Below are positions 52,653 through 61,850 of a stretch of DNA of 64,000 bases, in pieces (position 1 is the stretch's first letter; each line of letters starts with the position of its first letter). Below the pieces are notes generated by a model. That model saw only the letters and a list, made by a program, of their open reading frames with translations. It did no database searches and had not been told where the DNA came from. Source of the DNA: Cohnella silvisoli (GTDB lineage Bacteria; Bacillota; Bacilli; Paenibacillales; Paenibacillaceae); the NCBI RefSeq assembly GCF_021190915.1, contig NZ_JAIOAP010000007.1, positions 248,001 through 312,000 on the forward strand. The letters are read 5' to 3'. Position numbers and translations under genes: made by a program.

Positions 52653-54350
52653 TTACTTGGTCGCCGCCCAATCGTCCACTTCTTTGGTAATCGTGTCTCC
52701 GCCGGCTTTTTTCCAATTCGCCACAAATTGGTCGAAGGCGTCGAGCGACGCGGCGCCCATAATAATCTTGGTGACCGTTTCCTTCTCCATCTTGTCGAGC
52801 GTCGATTGGTATTTGCCCATGCTTTCCGTCGGCGCTGCGGTATACTCCGTTACGAGCACTTCATTGTTCTTGACGTATTGATCGATGACAGAGAATGCGC
52901 CTGTAGGTCCGAATACGCGGTCATACCCCCACCCGCTGCTATCTCCGCCTTGGTATTTGACGATGGTGTCGTAGATCGATTTCTGCTCCGAGTTCAGCTT
53001 GGAGGTATCCTTCGAATTCAATGCCTCCGTGACGAGTAGATGATTGTTCAGGTTTTTGCGAGGCGGTTCAACCAGAATCGGCGCATACTTGAAGAATTCG
53101 ATCCCGTTGTCCGTCATATACTTGGTCGCATCGGCTGTCTTGCCGTAGCCTTTCTCTTCGCTCACATTCATCAGCTTGAATACCGCTTCCGGATGAGCCG
53201 CGCCTTTCTTGACCACCCAATACATGCCCGTCGGGAAACCGGATTGCTTGAACACCGGTTGACCGTCGGTCGTCGGAAGGGCGTAGGCTTGGAAATCCAT
53301 TTTCGGATCGTTCTTCTTCCCGTCTCCGAACCACAGCGGCGTCCACATTTGGCCAAAAAACATACCCAGCTTGCCGCTCACGAGCTGCTCCTGAATTTTC
53401 CCGCTGTCTTTCGTGCCGAACTCTTGGTCGATCAAGCCTTTCTTGTACATCTCCTGCAGCTTGCCGAGAGCGGTTTTCATTTCCGGTTGAACCGCGCCGT
53501 AAGCCAGCTTGCCCGAGCTATCCTTGATCCACATGCCTCCAGGATAAGCATGGAAAGCGTTGAAGAAGCCTTCCAGCCCAGGCCCTCCGCCATACAGCTC
53601 ATTGGAGACGCCGAGACCGTACGTATCGGCTTTGCTGTTGCCGTCCGGGTCTTTGTTCACGAATGCATCGGCAATCGTAATGAGATCGTCGATCGTCTTC
53701 GGCTCCGGCAAATTCAGCTTCTTCAGCCAATCGCTGCGTACCCACAGCAACGGCGTGCCGTCAATCGTCGAGCCGATATGCGGAATGCCCAGCAGCTTGC
53801 CGCCCACGTACGATGCCTTCAACTGCACGCCGCCATCCTGATTCAAAATATCTTTCGTTAAATCCGAGGCGTATTTCTCGTAATACGGCGTCAAATCCTC
53901 CAATTGGCCCGCTGCCGCCATCTGCTTGTATTGCGCCGGCAGGACCTGCATAAAGTCCGGCAAATCTCCGCCGCCGATGGCGACGTTCATCTTCTGAATG
54001 TACTGATCGAGCGAGCCGAAGAAGGACCAGGCCGTTTTCAGCTTGATGCCGAGCGTGTTCTCGTACTCTTGGGTCCACACGTTGTTATCCAGCGACTCGC
54101 CGTCCTTGAATTTGAAAGGCGCCGAGTCCCAATAAATCGTACTGACTTCAATCGGCGGATCATACTTCGTCAGAGGACCGTCTTCTTGCTTGGTTTCCTG
54201 ACTGCTCGTTGCTGTAGCGGATGGCGCCGCTGATGCTGACTCTTTGGACGCGCTCGAGCCTTGCGTATCCCCTTTGCCGCATGCCGTTGCCGCGAGCATG
54301 AGTACAATTGCGCCGCTTAGCGCCGCGAGACGCCAATTTCTCTTTGCCAC
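52653..54350 (-). CDS. LipO-type substrate-binding lipoprotein (module G)
   Basis: 565 residues, longer than MsmE-type binding proteins and matching the LipO group. Lipobox ATAC at about residue 24, then a Ser/Ala/Thr linker to about 55. The domain shows the group's WSFFGSLDQYIQKMNVAIGGGDLPDFMQV segment in pieces (IQKMNVAIGGGDLPDF), a LLWVRSDWLKKLNLPEPKT block and QGGDSSGWGYD-like region near the C-terminus. It has its own promoter region with a palindrome (54378-54408). It should bind a large oligosaccharide, perhaps a mannose-containing one given the GH2 enzyme in the operon. Confidence 0.92.
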   Translation of the reverse strand: MAKRNWRLAALSGAIVLMLAATACGKGDTQGSSASKESASAAPSATATSSQETKQEDGPLTKYDPPIEVSTIYWDSAPFKFKDGESLDNNVWTQEYENTLGIKLKTAWSFFGSLDQYIQKMNVAIGGGDLPDFMQVLPAQYKQMAAAGQLEDLTPYYEKYASDLTKDILNQDGGVQLKASYVGGKLLGIPHIGSTIDGTPLLWVRSDWLKKLNLPEPKTIDDLITIADAFVNKDPDGNSKADTYGLGVSNELYGGGPGLEGFFNAFHAYPGGMWIKDSSGKLAYGAVQPEMKTALGKLQEMYKKGLIDQEFGTKDSGKIQEQLVSGKLGMFFGQMWTPLWFGDGKKNDPKMDFQAYALPTTDGQPVFKQSGFPTGMYWVVKKGAAHPEAVFKLMNVSEEKGYGKTADATKYMTDNGIEFFKYAPILVEPPRKNLNNHLLVTEALNSKDTSKLNSEQKSIYDTIVKYQGGDSSGWGYDRVFGPTGAFSVIDQYVKNNEVLVTEYTAAPTESMGKYQSTLDKMEKETVTKIIMGAASLDAFDQFVANWKKAGGDTITKEVDDWAATK

Positions 54351-54377
54351 TTCGCTTCCCCCTCCAATTATCGTAGG

Positions 54378-54408
54378 TCGAAGAACATTCTTCGATGTCC
54401 CTAGTATA
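54378..54408 (-). promoter_or_regulatory. Promoter with perfect palindrome upstream of module G binding protein
   Basis: TCGAAGAA-CA-TTCTTCGA (54378-54395) is a perfect 8-2-8 inverted repeat, 27 bp upstream of the ATG. A -10-like TATACT (minus strand, 54403-54408) lies just upstream, so the palindrome covers the transcription start area, where a dimeric repressor would block. A second, imperfect repeat AGAA-T-CCCC/GGGG-C-TTCT overlaps the -35 region. No cre is present. Confidence 0.55.
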
Positions 54409-54478
54409 GAAGCCCCGAACGGGGGATTCTATAATCCGCTTGTGACATCGATAGACTTTTCATGTCTCGTTACTCTTG

Positions 54479-56122
54479 TCACGTTCTATGAGAATCCCGG
54501 TAATCCATTGGCGTCATATTCATATATTTGCGAAAGAAGCGGATGAAGTAAGCGGCAGACTCAAACCCTACGGCGGAAGTGATGTCCTGCACTTTGATAT
54601 CGGTTTCCAACAGCAGCTGTCTCGCCTTATGCAGCCTGGCCTCCATGATCGTGTCAGCGAGGCTTTTCCCGCTCAACTGCTTGTACACCCGCGACAAATA
54701 AGACGGGCTAAAGGCGACGTAATCGCTGATGCTGGTGACGGACAAGCTGCTGTCCAGATGCTCGTCAATATACAGCCGAACTTTGCGAATCAATTCGTGT
54801 TCGCTTTGCTGCTTGTCCTGCGCTTTGATTTCCCGGAGCCGTTCGGCCAGCATGCGGACATCGCGCATGGCGGCGCTCCACGAGCCGTGCGCTTCTAATT
54901 TGTACAGCTTGTTCAGGTCGAACTGGACAGCCAGTCCGTCGATCAACCTCTCCCGTATCGCATAACTCATAAACGCCGTTACGATACTGTAGTAGGCGGT
55001 CACTCGGAACATATCCGGCATTTCCGTCAACGCTTCAAGCAATGTGTCCAGCTCTTGCAGAAGCGTATCTCCTTCTCCCTGATTCAATCGCTCCTCTAGC
55101 AACATCATTCGTCTCTGCAGAGAAAGCCGTTTAAATTCCTCTCGGTCTTGGGTCTTCTCAGCAGCTAATGCACTTTCGTTCAGGATGACTTCCGAACCGG
55201 TCCCGAAGGAACGATTCAGCATCCGGTAGAGATCATCCATCTTATTCGGCGCTTCGCTCCACGGGATTGCGCAGCCTGCGGCAACGAACGAGACGGGCAG
55301 CTTCAACAACTGACGGCATGTGGCTTGCACCGACTCCAGCATTTGAGACACGAAGCGAATGGATGAGGTCCAAATCTCGGCTGAAACGGAGTGTCCTGTA
55401 CGGTCTGGCTGCAGCAGCCACACGATTCGAGAATCGTCGGGCAAATAAGCGATCAGCTTCATCCGCGTCGACAACCATTCTGCAAAAATATTTTGCACCG
55501 CGTTCGTAAGCAAGACCCGATCGGACAATGAAAAATCCTCTTGCCAGACATCGACCCTTCCAACGACAAGCAGCACATGCGCTTGCGGATCGAGCGGCAG
55601 CTGTAATTCAGCGCATTGCCGTTCCATTTGGCGAAGCGCCCGTGCCTCCCCCCTTAGAAGTTGCGCCAAATACTCCCGTTGAAGCGCAGGCAGCGCGAGC
55701 TGAAGCTGCTTTCTCGCCAACGTCATCATGGACTCGGCTTCTATCGCTTGTTCAAGTTGTTTTACCGCTCTGCCAATTGCAATTAGAATAGCTTCGTCGC
55801 CATCCGTTTTCAGAACATAATCCACCGCTTGGTGGCGAAGCGCTTCGAGCACATAGCTGAAATCGTTATAACCGGTCAGGAAAATGACTTTGCAATGCGG
55901 CCACCGTTTCACAATCTCTTGATGCAGCTGCAATCCGTCCATCTCAGGCATATTGATGTCGGTCATCACAATATCGAACTTGTACCGTTCCAGTTTTTCC
56001 AACGCTTCCTTGGCTGATTCGGCGCCATGCACCTCGAGACCCCACGCTTCTTCTTCCTTCACTGTCCCGACAAGTCCGTTTACGATGAAAGGTTCGTCAT
56101 CCACGATCAATAACCGATACAT
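54479..56122 (-). CDS. YesN-type response regulator (module G)
   Basis: 547 residues. Receiver (about 1-120) with VDDE, D55 in IVMTDINMPEMDG, Lys in YVLKT (Thr in place of the usual Pro after it); long middle region; C-terminal AraC pair (LSVTSISDYVAFSPSYLSRVY and QDITSAVGFESAAYFIRFF). Begins four bases after the kinase stop. The promoter of the module G importer lies 70-130 bp downstream, its probable target. Confidence 0.92.
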   Translation of the reverse strand: MYRLLIVDDEPFIVNGLVGTVKEEEAWGLEVHGAESAKEALEKLERYKFDIVMTDINMPEMDGLQLHQEIVKRWPHCKVIFLTGYNDFSYVLEALRHQAVDYVLKTDGDEAILIAIGRAVKQLEQAIEAESMMTLARKQLQLALPALQREYLAQLLRGEARALRQMERQCAELQLPLDPQAHVLLVVGRVDVWQEDFSLSDRVLLTNAVQNIFAEWLSTRMKLIAYLPDDSRIVWLLQPDRTGHSVSAEIWTSSIRFVSQMLESVQATCRQLLKLPVSFVAAGCAIPWSEAPNKMDDLYRMLNRSFGTGSEVILNESALAAEKTQDREEFKRLSLQRRMMLLEERLNQGEGDTLLQELDTLLEALTEMPDMFRVTAYYSIVTAFMSYAIRERLIDGLAVQFDLNKLYKLEAHGSWSAAMRDVRMLAERLREIKAQDKQQSEHELIRKVRLYIDEHLDSSLSVTSISDYVAFSPSYLSRVYKQLSGKSLADTIMEARLHKARQLLLETDIKVQDITSAVGFESAAYFIRFFRKYMNMTPMDYRDSHRT

Positions 56123-56126
56123 AAGA

Positions 56127-57872
56127 TCACTCCTCCTGGCTACTCACCGGTATCGTCATGATGACACGCAAACCACCCATGTCGCCGTAGGATGCTTCGA
56201 TGCCATATGTTGAACCATATTTTAACTGCAGTCTACGATGGACGTTAACAATACCGGTCGTTTCCAAATTTCCGCCTGCTGCTTGCAGATTGTACTGCAG
56301 CCATTGCAGCCGTTCATTTTGAAGCGTTGTACCGTTATCCTCGATCATAATGTGGAGCTTGTCTCCAGAACGTTGAAACTGAAGCTTGACGATTCCGCCT
56401 TCGCTTCGATCCTTCAGCCCGTGTTCATATGCGTTCTCCAGAATGGGCTGCAGAATGAGCCTTGGCACCACAACGTGCCGGCAATCTTCCGGCAATTCAT
56501 CCGCTTCCGTTCGGATTCGGTTCGAGAACCTCAACATCTGGACCCGAATGTAAGCCATTGTATGGCCAACCTCCTCCTCCAGCGTGACTTCATCTGCCGT
56601 ATTTCTCGTAATAAAGCGGAAATACTCGCCTAAATATTGCGACGCCGAAAGCAGGTTATCGACATCCAACGCTTTCGCCATGCGATGAATCATAAAATAC
56701 GTGTTATACAGAAAATGCGGATTAATTTGCGATTGCAGCTGTTTTAATTCGGAACGTTGTGATCGAAGGCGTGATTCATACACTTCCGAGATCAATTGTT
56801 TCATCTTGCTGGTCGTCGAATTGAACTGGGTGTACAAATATTCGAACTCGTCGTGATTGCGATGGCGGATTTCGATGTTTGCATCTCCGCTTTCCAACCG
56901 TCGGAAAGCGGTTACTAATTTACGTAATGGCGCGTGAATGACTCGGTAAATGTGATAGGAGAACACAATAACAATGAGCAAAGACGCCCCCGACAACACC
57001 CAGAACCAGTTCTGATACGTACGCAGCGAACCGAGTATAAGCTTCTCGGGCACATACGTTACCAATGTAGCATCTAACACATCCGATTTTTTGGAGAAGA
57101 TCAGGTAACGTTGGCCTTGAACGGTCATCCTTTTGCCATCGGTGTCCGTTGGCATAGGTCGAACAAGGTCGTTGGTTATGGCATCCAATATCGAATCGTT
57201 GGGATGCCCCATAATCCGCCAACCTTGCTCTCGGTTGAAAAGCATCGCGCCGGCATCCGGGTAATTGGAAATGCCATTCAGGAATGCCGATACTTGAGCT
57301 TCATCTACTTGCACTTGAATTATATACATCGGATCTGGTCCGTATAAACGGGGATCCGGATAGGTCACATTCAGATAGAGATGATGATCCCAATAGACAA
57401 AAGGGGACGTTTGCTTCCCGGAAAGGGCGGCCAGTTCTTTGACTTGCTGCTGCGGCAATTCATCCTCAATCGTATAGGTGTAGATCGTTTTCTTTATTGC
57501 TGGTATATAGGCAAAAGCTTCCTTTACGTATAGGCTGGAGCTCTTTAACACATTCAATTTCGCCTGTATTCGCTGCTGCGCCAACATATTCTCATAAAAA
57601 GAATGCGTGAAAGGAATCGCACTCAAATTATTGATATCGTCATCAATCATATACTGATTTTGCAACTTCTTGATCCGTCCAATCTCGGCTTCGAGCGTCT
57701 GCATATAGAACGCGATTCGAGACGACATGGAAAGGGAAATTTCCTTCTTGACATTCGATTCGCCGATTTGATGAATACGCAAGCTAATTACATAGAGAGG
57801 AACGATGATCAGCAAAAACGTGCCAAGTAATTTGGGAAGGATAGAGATGTGGAAGAGCGGTTTCGGTAACAT
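56127..57872 (-). CDS. YesM-type sensor histidine kinase (module G)
   Basis: 581 residues. TM1 about 11-31, extracellular sensor (about 32-285) that shows no obvious match to the other kinases here, TM2 about 289-308, HAMP, His_kinase H386 in QSQINPHFLYNTYF, HATPase (PILENAYEHG, DNG, TGIVNVHRR). Lies about 65 bp after shared tail segment copy 2, so it is the first gene of module G after the DUF4838 gene of module H. Confidence 0.92.
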   Translation of the reverse strand: MLPKPLFHISILPKLLGTFLLIIVPLYVISLRIHQIGESNVKKEISLSMSSRIAFYMQTLEAEIGRIKKLQNQYMIDDDINNLSAIPFTHSFYENMLAQQRIQAKLNVLKSSSLYVKEAFAYIPAIKKTIYTYTIEDELPQQQVKELAALSGKQTSPFVYWDHHLYLNVTYPDPRLYGPDPMYIIQVQVDEAQVSAFLNGISNYPDAGAMLFNREQGWRIMGHPNDSILDAITNDLVRPMPTDTDGKRMTVQGQRYLIFSKKSDVLDATLVTYVPEKLILGSLRTYQNWFWVLSGASLLIVIVFSYHIYRVIHAPLRKLVTAFRRLESGDANIEIRHRNHDEFEYLYTQFNSTTSKMKQLISEVYESRLRSQRSELKQLQSQINPHFLYNTYFMIHRMAKALDVDNLLSASQYLGEYFRFITRNTADEVTLEEEVGHTMAYIRVQMLRFSNRIRTEADELPEDCRHVVVPRLILQPILENAYEHGLKDRSEGGIVKLQFQRSGDKLHIMIEDNGTTLQNERLQWLQYNLQAAGGNLETTGIVNVHRRLQLKYGSTYGIEASYGDMGGLRVIMTIPVSSQEE

Positions 57873-57937
57873 AGGAATGACTCCTTGACGTTAAGATGAG
57901 GATCTAAGGCATTGATGAGACGAATAGGTTGAGTATG

Positions 57938-58069
57938 TCACGTTTGATTGAGGTCTGATCTGCCGATGTACAAACGACCATCACCGTCCGATTGGATGGC
58001 GATGGCCGTTGATTTCCGCAAAGATAGGTTTATTTGCCAAGCTGCCCGGCGTCGGACGGGTTCGGCAAC
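57938..58069 (-). repeat. Shared tail segment, copy 2 (3' end of DUF4838 gene plus hairpin)
   Basis: Counterpart of 45592-45721. It includes the last 13 or so codons of the DUF4838 gene (ending DAGQLGK), the stop, and 90 bp beyond. The hairpin at 57973-58010 pairs 16 of 17 positions in minus-strand RNA, two being G-U; the same two would be A-C mismatches on the plus strand, so the structure belongs to the transcript of the hydrolase operon. No U-tract follows the stem. Confidence 0.85.
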
Positions 58070-59961
58070 TTTTGAATGGAATCCAAGAAATGAATTTGGT
58101 CGCCGCATAGGTGTCTGACGAAAATACCGTCTCCGCCAGCAATGCCTTTTATGCTGTAGGGAATTTTTTCGATCCTGTTTTTCGTTTCGCTTATTAAGCT
58201 TTTCGCGATCTGAAGATGAGTCTCCAACAAGTCGTTGTCCGCATATCCTCCCTTTTCATACAGGAATCTGCCGAGCATTTCATGATAGATCGCTTCCGCT
58301 TCCATGATCGTAATATCCAAGATGTACTTTTCTCTGATGAGTCTAATTTGTTGCTCGTCGCCACTATTTTTCATTAACTCTTTTATGACGAACATCCCGC
58401 TATTCAAAAGCTCGATACTTTTTTTGATTTGTTCGATATGTTTTTGGTAGAAATCATAATTCTGGGGCGGGAGATTCCTTAAGTCTTGAACAAAACCCTC
58501 ATATTCGCAAAATGTCAAAAACCCATATGAAGCTTGCTCAAGCCTGTTGTAATACAAAATCATCTGCTCGGCGATACCCGGAAAGAGTTTGGAGCAGAAC
58601 TCCCTTAATCCTTGGGAATAGTCGTAATTTGTGTTCCATGCCGCTTTCACAAATACATGCATATTAAATTCATAGGCCCACCAGCTGTATCGCCCGAACA
58701 TCAGGGAAGTGATTTTGCCGATCCCGGCCTTTCGATAATCCTTCAAATCCTGAGCAATAACCGACGGGATGTTGATTTTCATTTTTCGGAACAAAATCAT
58801 GTCATCGTAATACTCGAAAACATAGCTGTTCTCGCCAAATTTCCCTACGACATCCTTGAGCTTCTGAAGATAAACAGCGTTTCTTTCGCATGAGCTATCC
58901 CCAATGCTGTGGGAATAGCATCTTTCCCTTGGAGCAAAATAGCCGATCACATTGTTTTCCGGAGCTGACGTGATTTGGGCCATATCCAGCGTATCGTGAT
59001 ACAAAACCATATCGATCTTGACTTCGGGAGCTATTATTGCGATTCGTCCCGCAATCCTGTTAATCACATTCATAAGCTGCTGGGCTGGGGAAATCGCTTT
59101 GCACCGTTCGCATTCGCACCAGCTTCCCTCCATCACATCATCGAAAAACAGATGAAGGAGATCGATTTCAGGGTGTTTCTTCAACACTTCTTCTAACCCG
59201 CTCACAAGCATCTCAATGGTTTCATCGCATGATCCGCAGAAATTTCCGTCTCGCCTTCTCTCGCCATTCTTTTCCCTGAACAGGTACGGTTTTTGTTCAA
59301 ACAGATTCCTGTCAATCAGGTCTTGCACGCCATGTCCCCCATGTTCGTAGAGCATGCCTCGCTTTTTGATTTCACCTTTTACGAATTCAATTCCTTCTAT
59401 TTCTTTCAAAGGATGACTGTGGATAAAAATCGCGTTTATTTTGTTTTTGCAGCACCAGTCAATGAGTTCCGTTATTTCCATTTTCCATATATCCGAAGGC
59501 TCTTGGTGGCTATCTTCGGTAAAGCTCCTGATTGCAAAATCCGGATTTTCCAAGACGCTAAGGTCATCGATGCGGATATCGTGAAGTGAAGGAATAAACT
59601 CCCCGCTTTCGCCGGGATAAAACCATCGGCACCCTATCATCTCCAATAAGGAGTATACCGCAAACAAAAGGCCTCTTTCAGCACGGCTCGACAGAATTAA
59701 TTCGTTATTCACGCTCTTGATGCAAAAACCGTCATCTTTCAATTGTTCAAAGCCGGGATCATAATGGGTTTCATTCTTGCACCAATGCATACTGCCAATA
59801 TAGATCGCGGCGTGGCCATCTACCCTCTTTCCGCTAACCGAAACCCGGCAGCCTGATATTCTTAACAGATATTTCTGCAGTTCCTTTGCCGCGAACAAAG
59901 CAACGGGCGTTTGTTCGACCACGATGCTGGCACAAGCGGCACCCTGTTTAATAATAATCAT
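58030..59961 (-). CDS. DUF4838 protein with GH67-type N-terminal domain
   Basis: 643 residues from ATG at 59961, five bases after GGAGG; a start ten codons earlier lacks a site. N-terminal part (about 1-130; LFAAKELQKYLLRISG, LLFAVYSLLEMIGCRWFYPGE in pieces) is the alpha-glucuronidase N-terminal-like domain, and the rest (about 180-470; FIHSHPLKEIEG, HLFFDDVMEGSWCECERCKAI) is DUF4838, a TIM-barrel related to glycosidases. The Cys-x-Cys-x2-Cys cluster is characteristic. No signal peptide. Probably a glycosidase on imported fragments in module H; the reaction is not established. Its last codons are the shared tail segment. Confidence 0.85.
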   Translation of the reverse strand: MIIIKQGAACASIVVEQTPVALFAAKELQKYLLRISGCRVSVSGKRVDGHAAIYIGSMHWCKNETHYDPGFEQLKDDGFCIKSVNNELILSSRAERGLLFAVYSLLEMIGCRWFYPGESGEFIPSLHDIRIDDLSVLENPDFAIRSFTEDSHQEPSDIWKMEITELIDWCCKNKINAIFIHSHPLKEIEGIEFVKGEIKKRGMLYEHGGHGVQDLIDRNLFEQKPYLFREKNGERRRDGNFCGSCDETIEMLVSGLEEVLKKHPEIDLLHLFFDDVMEGSWCECERCKAISPAQQLMNVINRIAGRIAIIAPEVKIDMVLYHDTLDMAQITSAPENNVIGYFAPRERCYSHSIGDSSCERNAVYLQKLKDVVGKFGENSYVFEYYDDMILFRKMKINIPSVIAQDLKDYRKAGIGKITSLMFGRYSWWAYEFNMHVFVKAAWNTNYDYSQGLREFCSKLFPGIAEQMILYYNRLEQASYGFLTFCEYEGFVQDLRNLPPQNYDFYQKHIEQIKKSIELLNSGMFVIKELMKNSGDEQQIRLIREKYILDITIMEAEAIYHEMLGRFLYEKGGYADNDLLETHLQIAKSLISETKNRIEKIPYSIKGIAGGDGIFVRHLCGDQIHFLDSIQKLPNPSDAGQLGK

Positions 59962-60023
59962 CCTGGCCTCCATATGAATCGGGACGGTCATCAGCTCTCA
60001 CAAGCGTTGACCGCCCTTTCTTT

Positions 60024-61769
60024 TTATTGAATAGCAGCGGCCTGAGCCTTGGCGTCATTCCATGCTTTTGCATACCATTCAAACACTTTGTCCGCGCCGG
60101 CTTTGTTATATGCAGCGATAGCCTGCTTCTGTTTTTCTGCAAATTCGGCATCCGATTTGGCAAGTACACTTTCAGCGGATAAACGGGCAGCCAGGTCTTT
60201 TAATTTGGCTTCCATTCTTTTAATGTCATCCGGAGGAGATGGCAACAAACCTAAAGCAAGCGTATTTTGGTCTTTTTGGTTTTTGTTTTTCCCGCTTGCC
60301 AGCTTTTGCGCGAATATCTCTGCCGGGTATTTTACGCCATAATGATCGGAATAGTCTTTCTGCATGGGATTCGCTCGACTCGTGTATACTTCCGGGTCCT
60401 GGAACAAATCCAACGGCGCCCCGTCTTTCGGGTGAATCGTATACCCGTTTATCCCGGTCAAATTGCCTAATACCCCAATGAGTGTATTGATCCAAGCGTC
60501 TCCGCCGGCGATTTGCAGGTCGATCGTTTCCTGCTTTAACCGGGCCTTGCCGTCAACCCTTTCCCAATGAATGCCTTCTACGCCGCTGGCCATCGTTCTG
60601 GAACCGTCATACGACCACAAATAGTTTAATAAATCCATTGCACGATCAGGCGCTTTGGCGTTCTTGGTGATGGCATAAAGCTTATCGCTGTAACCTAGAA
60701 CTTGGTTTGACCCGTGCCACTGAAAGCCCCAATCCAATGGTATTGCAATAAATCCTTTTCCATCCTTGGCGTTTTTGGAATTATAGTCGCCCATCATCCA
60801 AGTTGCAGGACCATAAAGAAGCTGCCCGTTTGTCGCTTTTGCGGCAAAATCTTCACCTTTCTGCAATAGAGCATCCGGATCGAGTATGCCGAGCCTATTG
60901 GCCTTATTGAAAAACGAAACGCTCTTCCAGAAAGCGCCATTCGTATCGGTAAGCAGATTGTTTGCTTCGTTGGTGTCCCAATGATATCCAGTTACCTCAC
61001 CCGCCAACGGCGTGTTTCCATAAATCGGACCCATTGCGAATTGATACGACCAATTCCCCCAATCGGTCCATGCAGAAACCCCGTATACCTTTTTTCCGTC
61101 ATCCGTTGTCGGATGTTTCTTAACCATTTCGGCAATCGTTTGAAGAAGATCATCTTCATTTTTAATTTCGGGATATCCCAGCTCTTTATAGTAATCCCAA
61201 CGCAGTACCGGACCTACAGGATCTTCAAATCCCATTCTATCCTGACCTACCTGCGGTGGTAGAAAATACGTCTTATCCGTTCCGTTGCTCCAGAACTTCT
61301 TGCTGAAAGCAACGGTTTTCGGGATCGCTTCCAGGATGTTCTGCCCATTGGTTTGAAGCAGATCGTCGATCGGAATGACATTGCCGCCTTCTACCAATTG
61401 TTTGATATACGCGGGACCGCCTCGAATGATATCCGGCAAATCGCCGCTGGCAAGCATGACGTTAAATTTATCGCTGTCCGCATCTATAATTTCCAGGGTA
61501 ACGCCTGTTACCTTCTTAATTTCCTGCTGTATCGCACTATCATGGTAATTGTTCCATCCCGATGCTCCCGGTTCAGGAACAAGCATCGTTATTGTGATGG
61601 GCTCCTTTGCCTTCGGCGCATCGCTTGATGTTTCCGGCTGTTTCGTCTGGACTGGGGATGCGCTTTCACCCTTTTTCCCATCCACCTCTCCCGAATTTCC
61701 GCTACAAGCCGATAAAACCATAGTCAATAATAGAATGAATGCAACTGAAATCAACATCGACTTTCTCAT
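60024..61769 (-). CDS. LipO-type substrate-binding lipoprotein (module H)
   Basis: 581 residues. Lipobox LSAC at about residue 22, linker to about 55, then a large binding domain (LASGDLPDIIRGGPAYIKQL, GPVLRWDYYKELGYPEIK, WAKPDRAMDLLNYLW-like region). LipO-type size. It follows the LplC-type permease by 81 bp and precedes the DUF4838 gene by 62 bp, so module H order is LplB, LplC, binding protein, hydrolase. Low-GC codon use compared with module F suggests a different history, but I cannot quantify it. Confidence 0.92.
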   Translation of the reverse strand: MRKSMLISVAFILLLTMVLSACSGNSGEVDGKKGESASPVQTKQPETSSDAPKAKEPITITMLVPEPGASGWNNYHDSAIQQEIKKVTGVTLEIIDADSDKFNVMLASGDLPDIIRGGPAYIKQLVEGGNVIPIDDLLQTNGQNILEAIPKTVAFSKKFWSNGTDKTYFLPPQVGQDRMGFEDPVGPVLRWDYYKELGYPEIKNEDDLLQTIAEMVKKHPTTDDGKKVYGVSAWTDWGNWSYQFAMGPIYGNTPLAGEVTGYHWDTNEANNLLTDTNGAFWKSVSFFNKANRLGILDPDALLQKGEDFAAKATNGQLLYGPATWMMGDYNSKNAKDGKGFIAIPLDWGFQWHGSNQVLGYSDKLYAITKNAKAPDRAMDLLNYLWSYDGSRTMASGVEGIHWERVDGKARLKQETIDLQIAGGDAWINTLIGVLGNLTGINGYTIHPKDGAPLDLFQDPEVYTSRANPMQKDYSDHYGVKYPAEIFAQKLASGKNKNQKDQNTLALGLLPSPPDDIKRMEAKLKDLAARLSAESVLAKSDAEFAEKQKQAIAAYNKAGADKVFEWYAKAWNDAKAQAAAIQ

Positions 61770-61850
61770 CTGATGACCTCCAATAGTATTATCATTTCTA
61801 TATGATTAACGGTGCCTGGGCCCAAACACCGAATAATCCGGATTTGCCTG

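Noticed and set aside
45592..58069. Insertion sequence or transposon ends bracketing module G
   Set aside because: The two shared segments are direct copies that include codons of host genes and a hairpin; no transposase gene, terminal inverted repeats or target duplication is visible.
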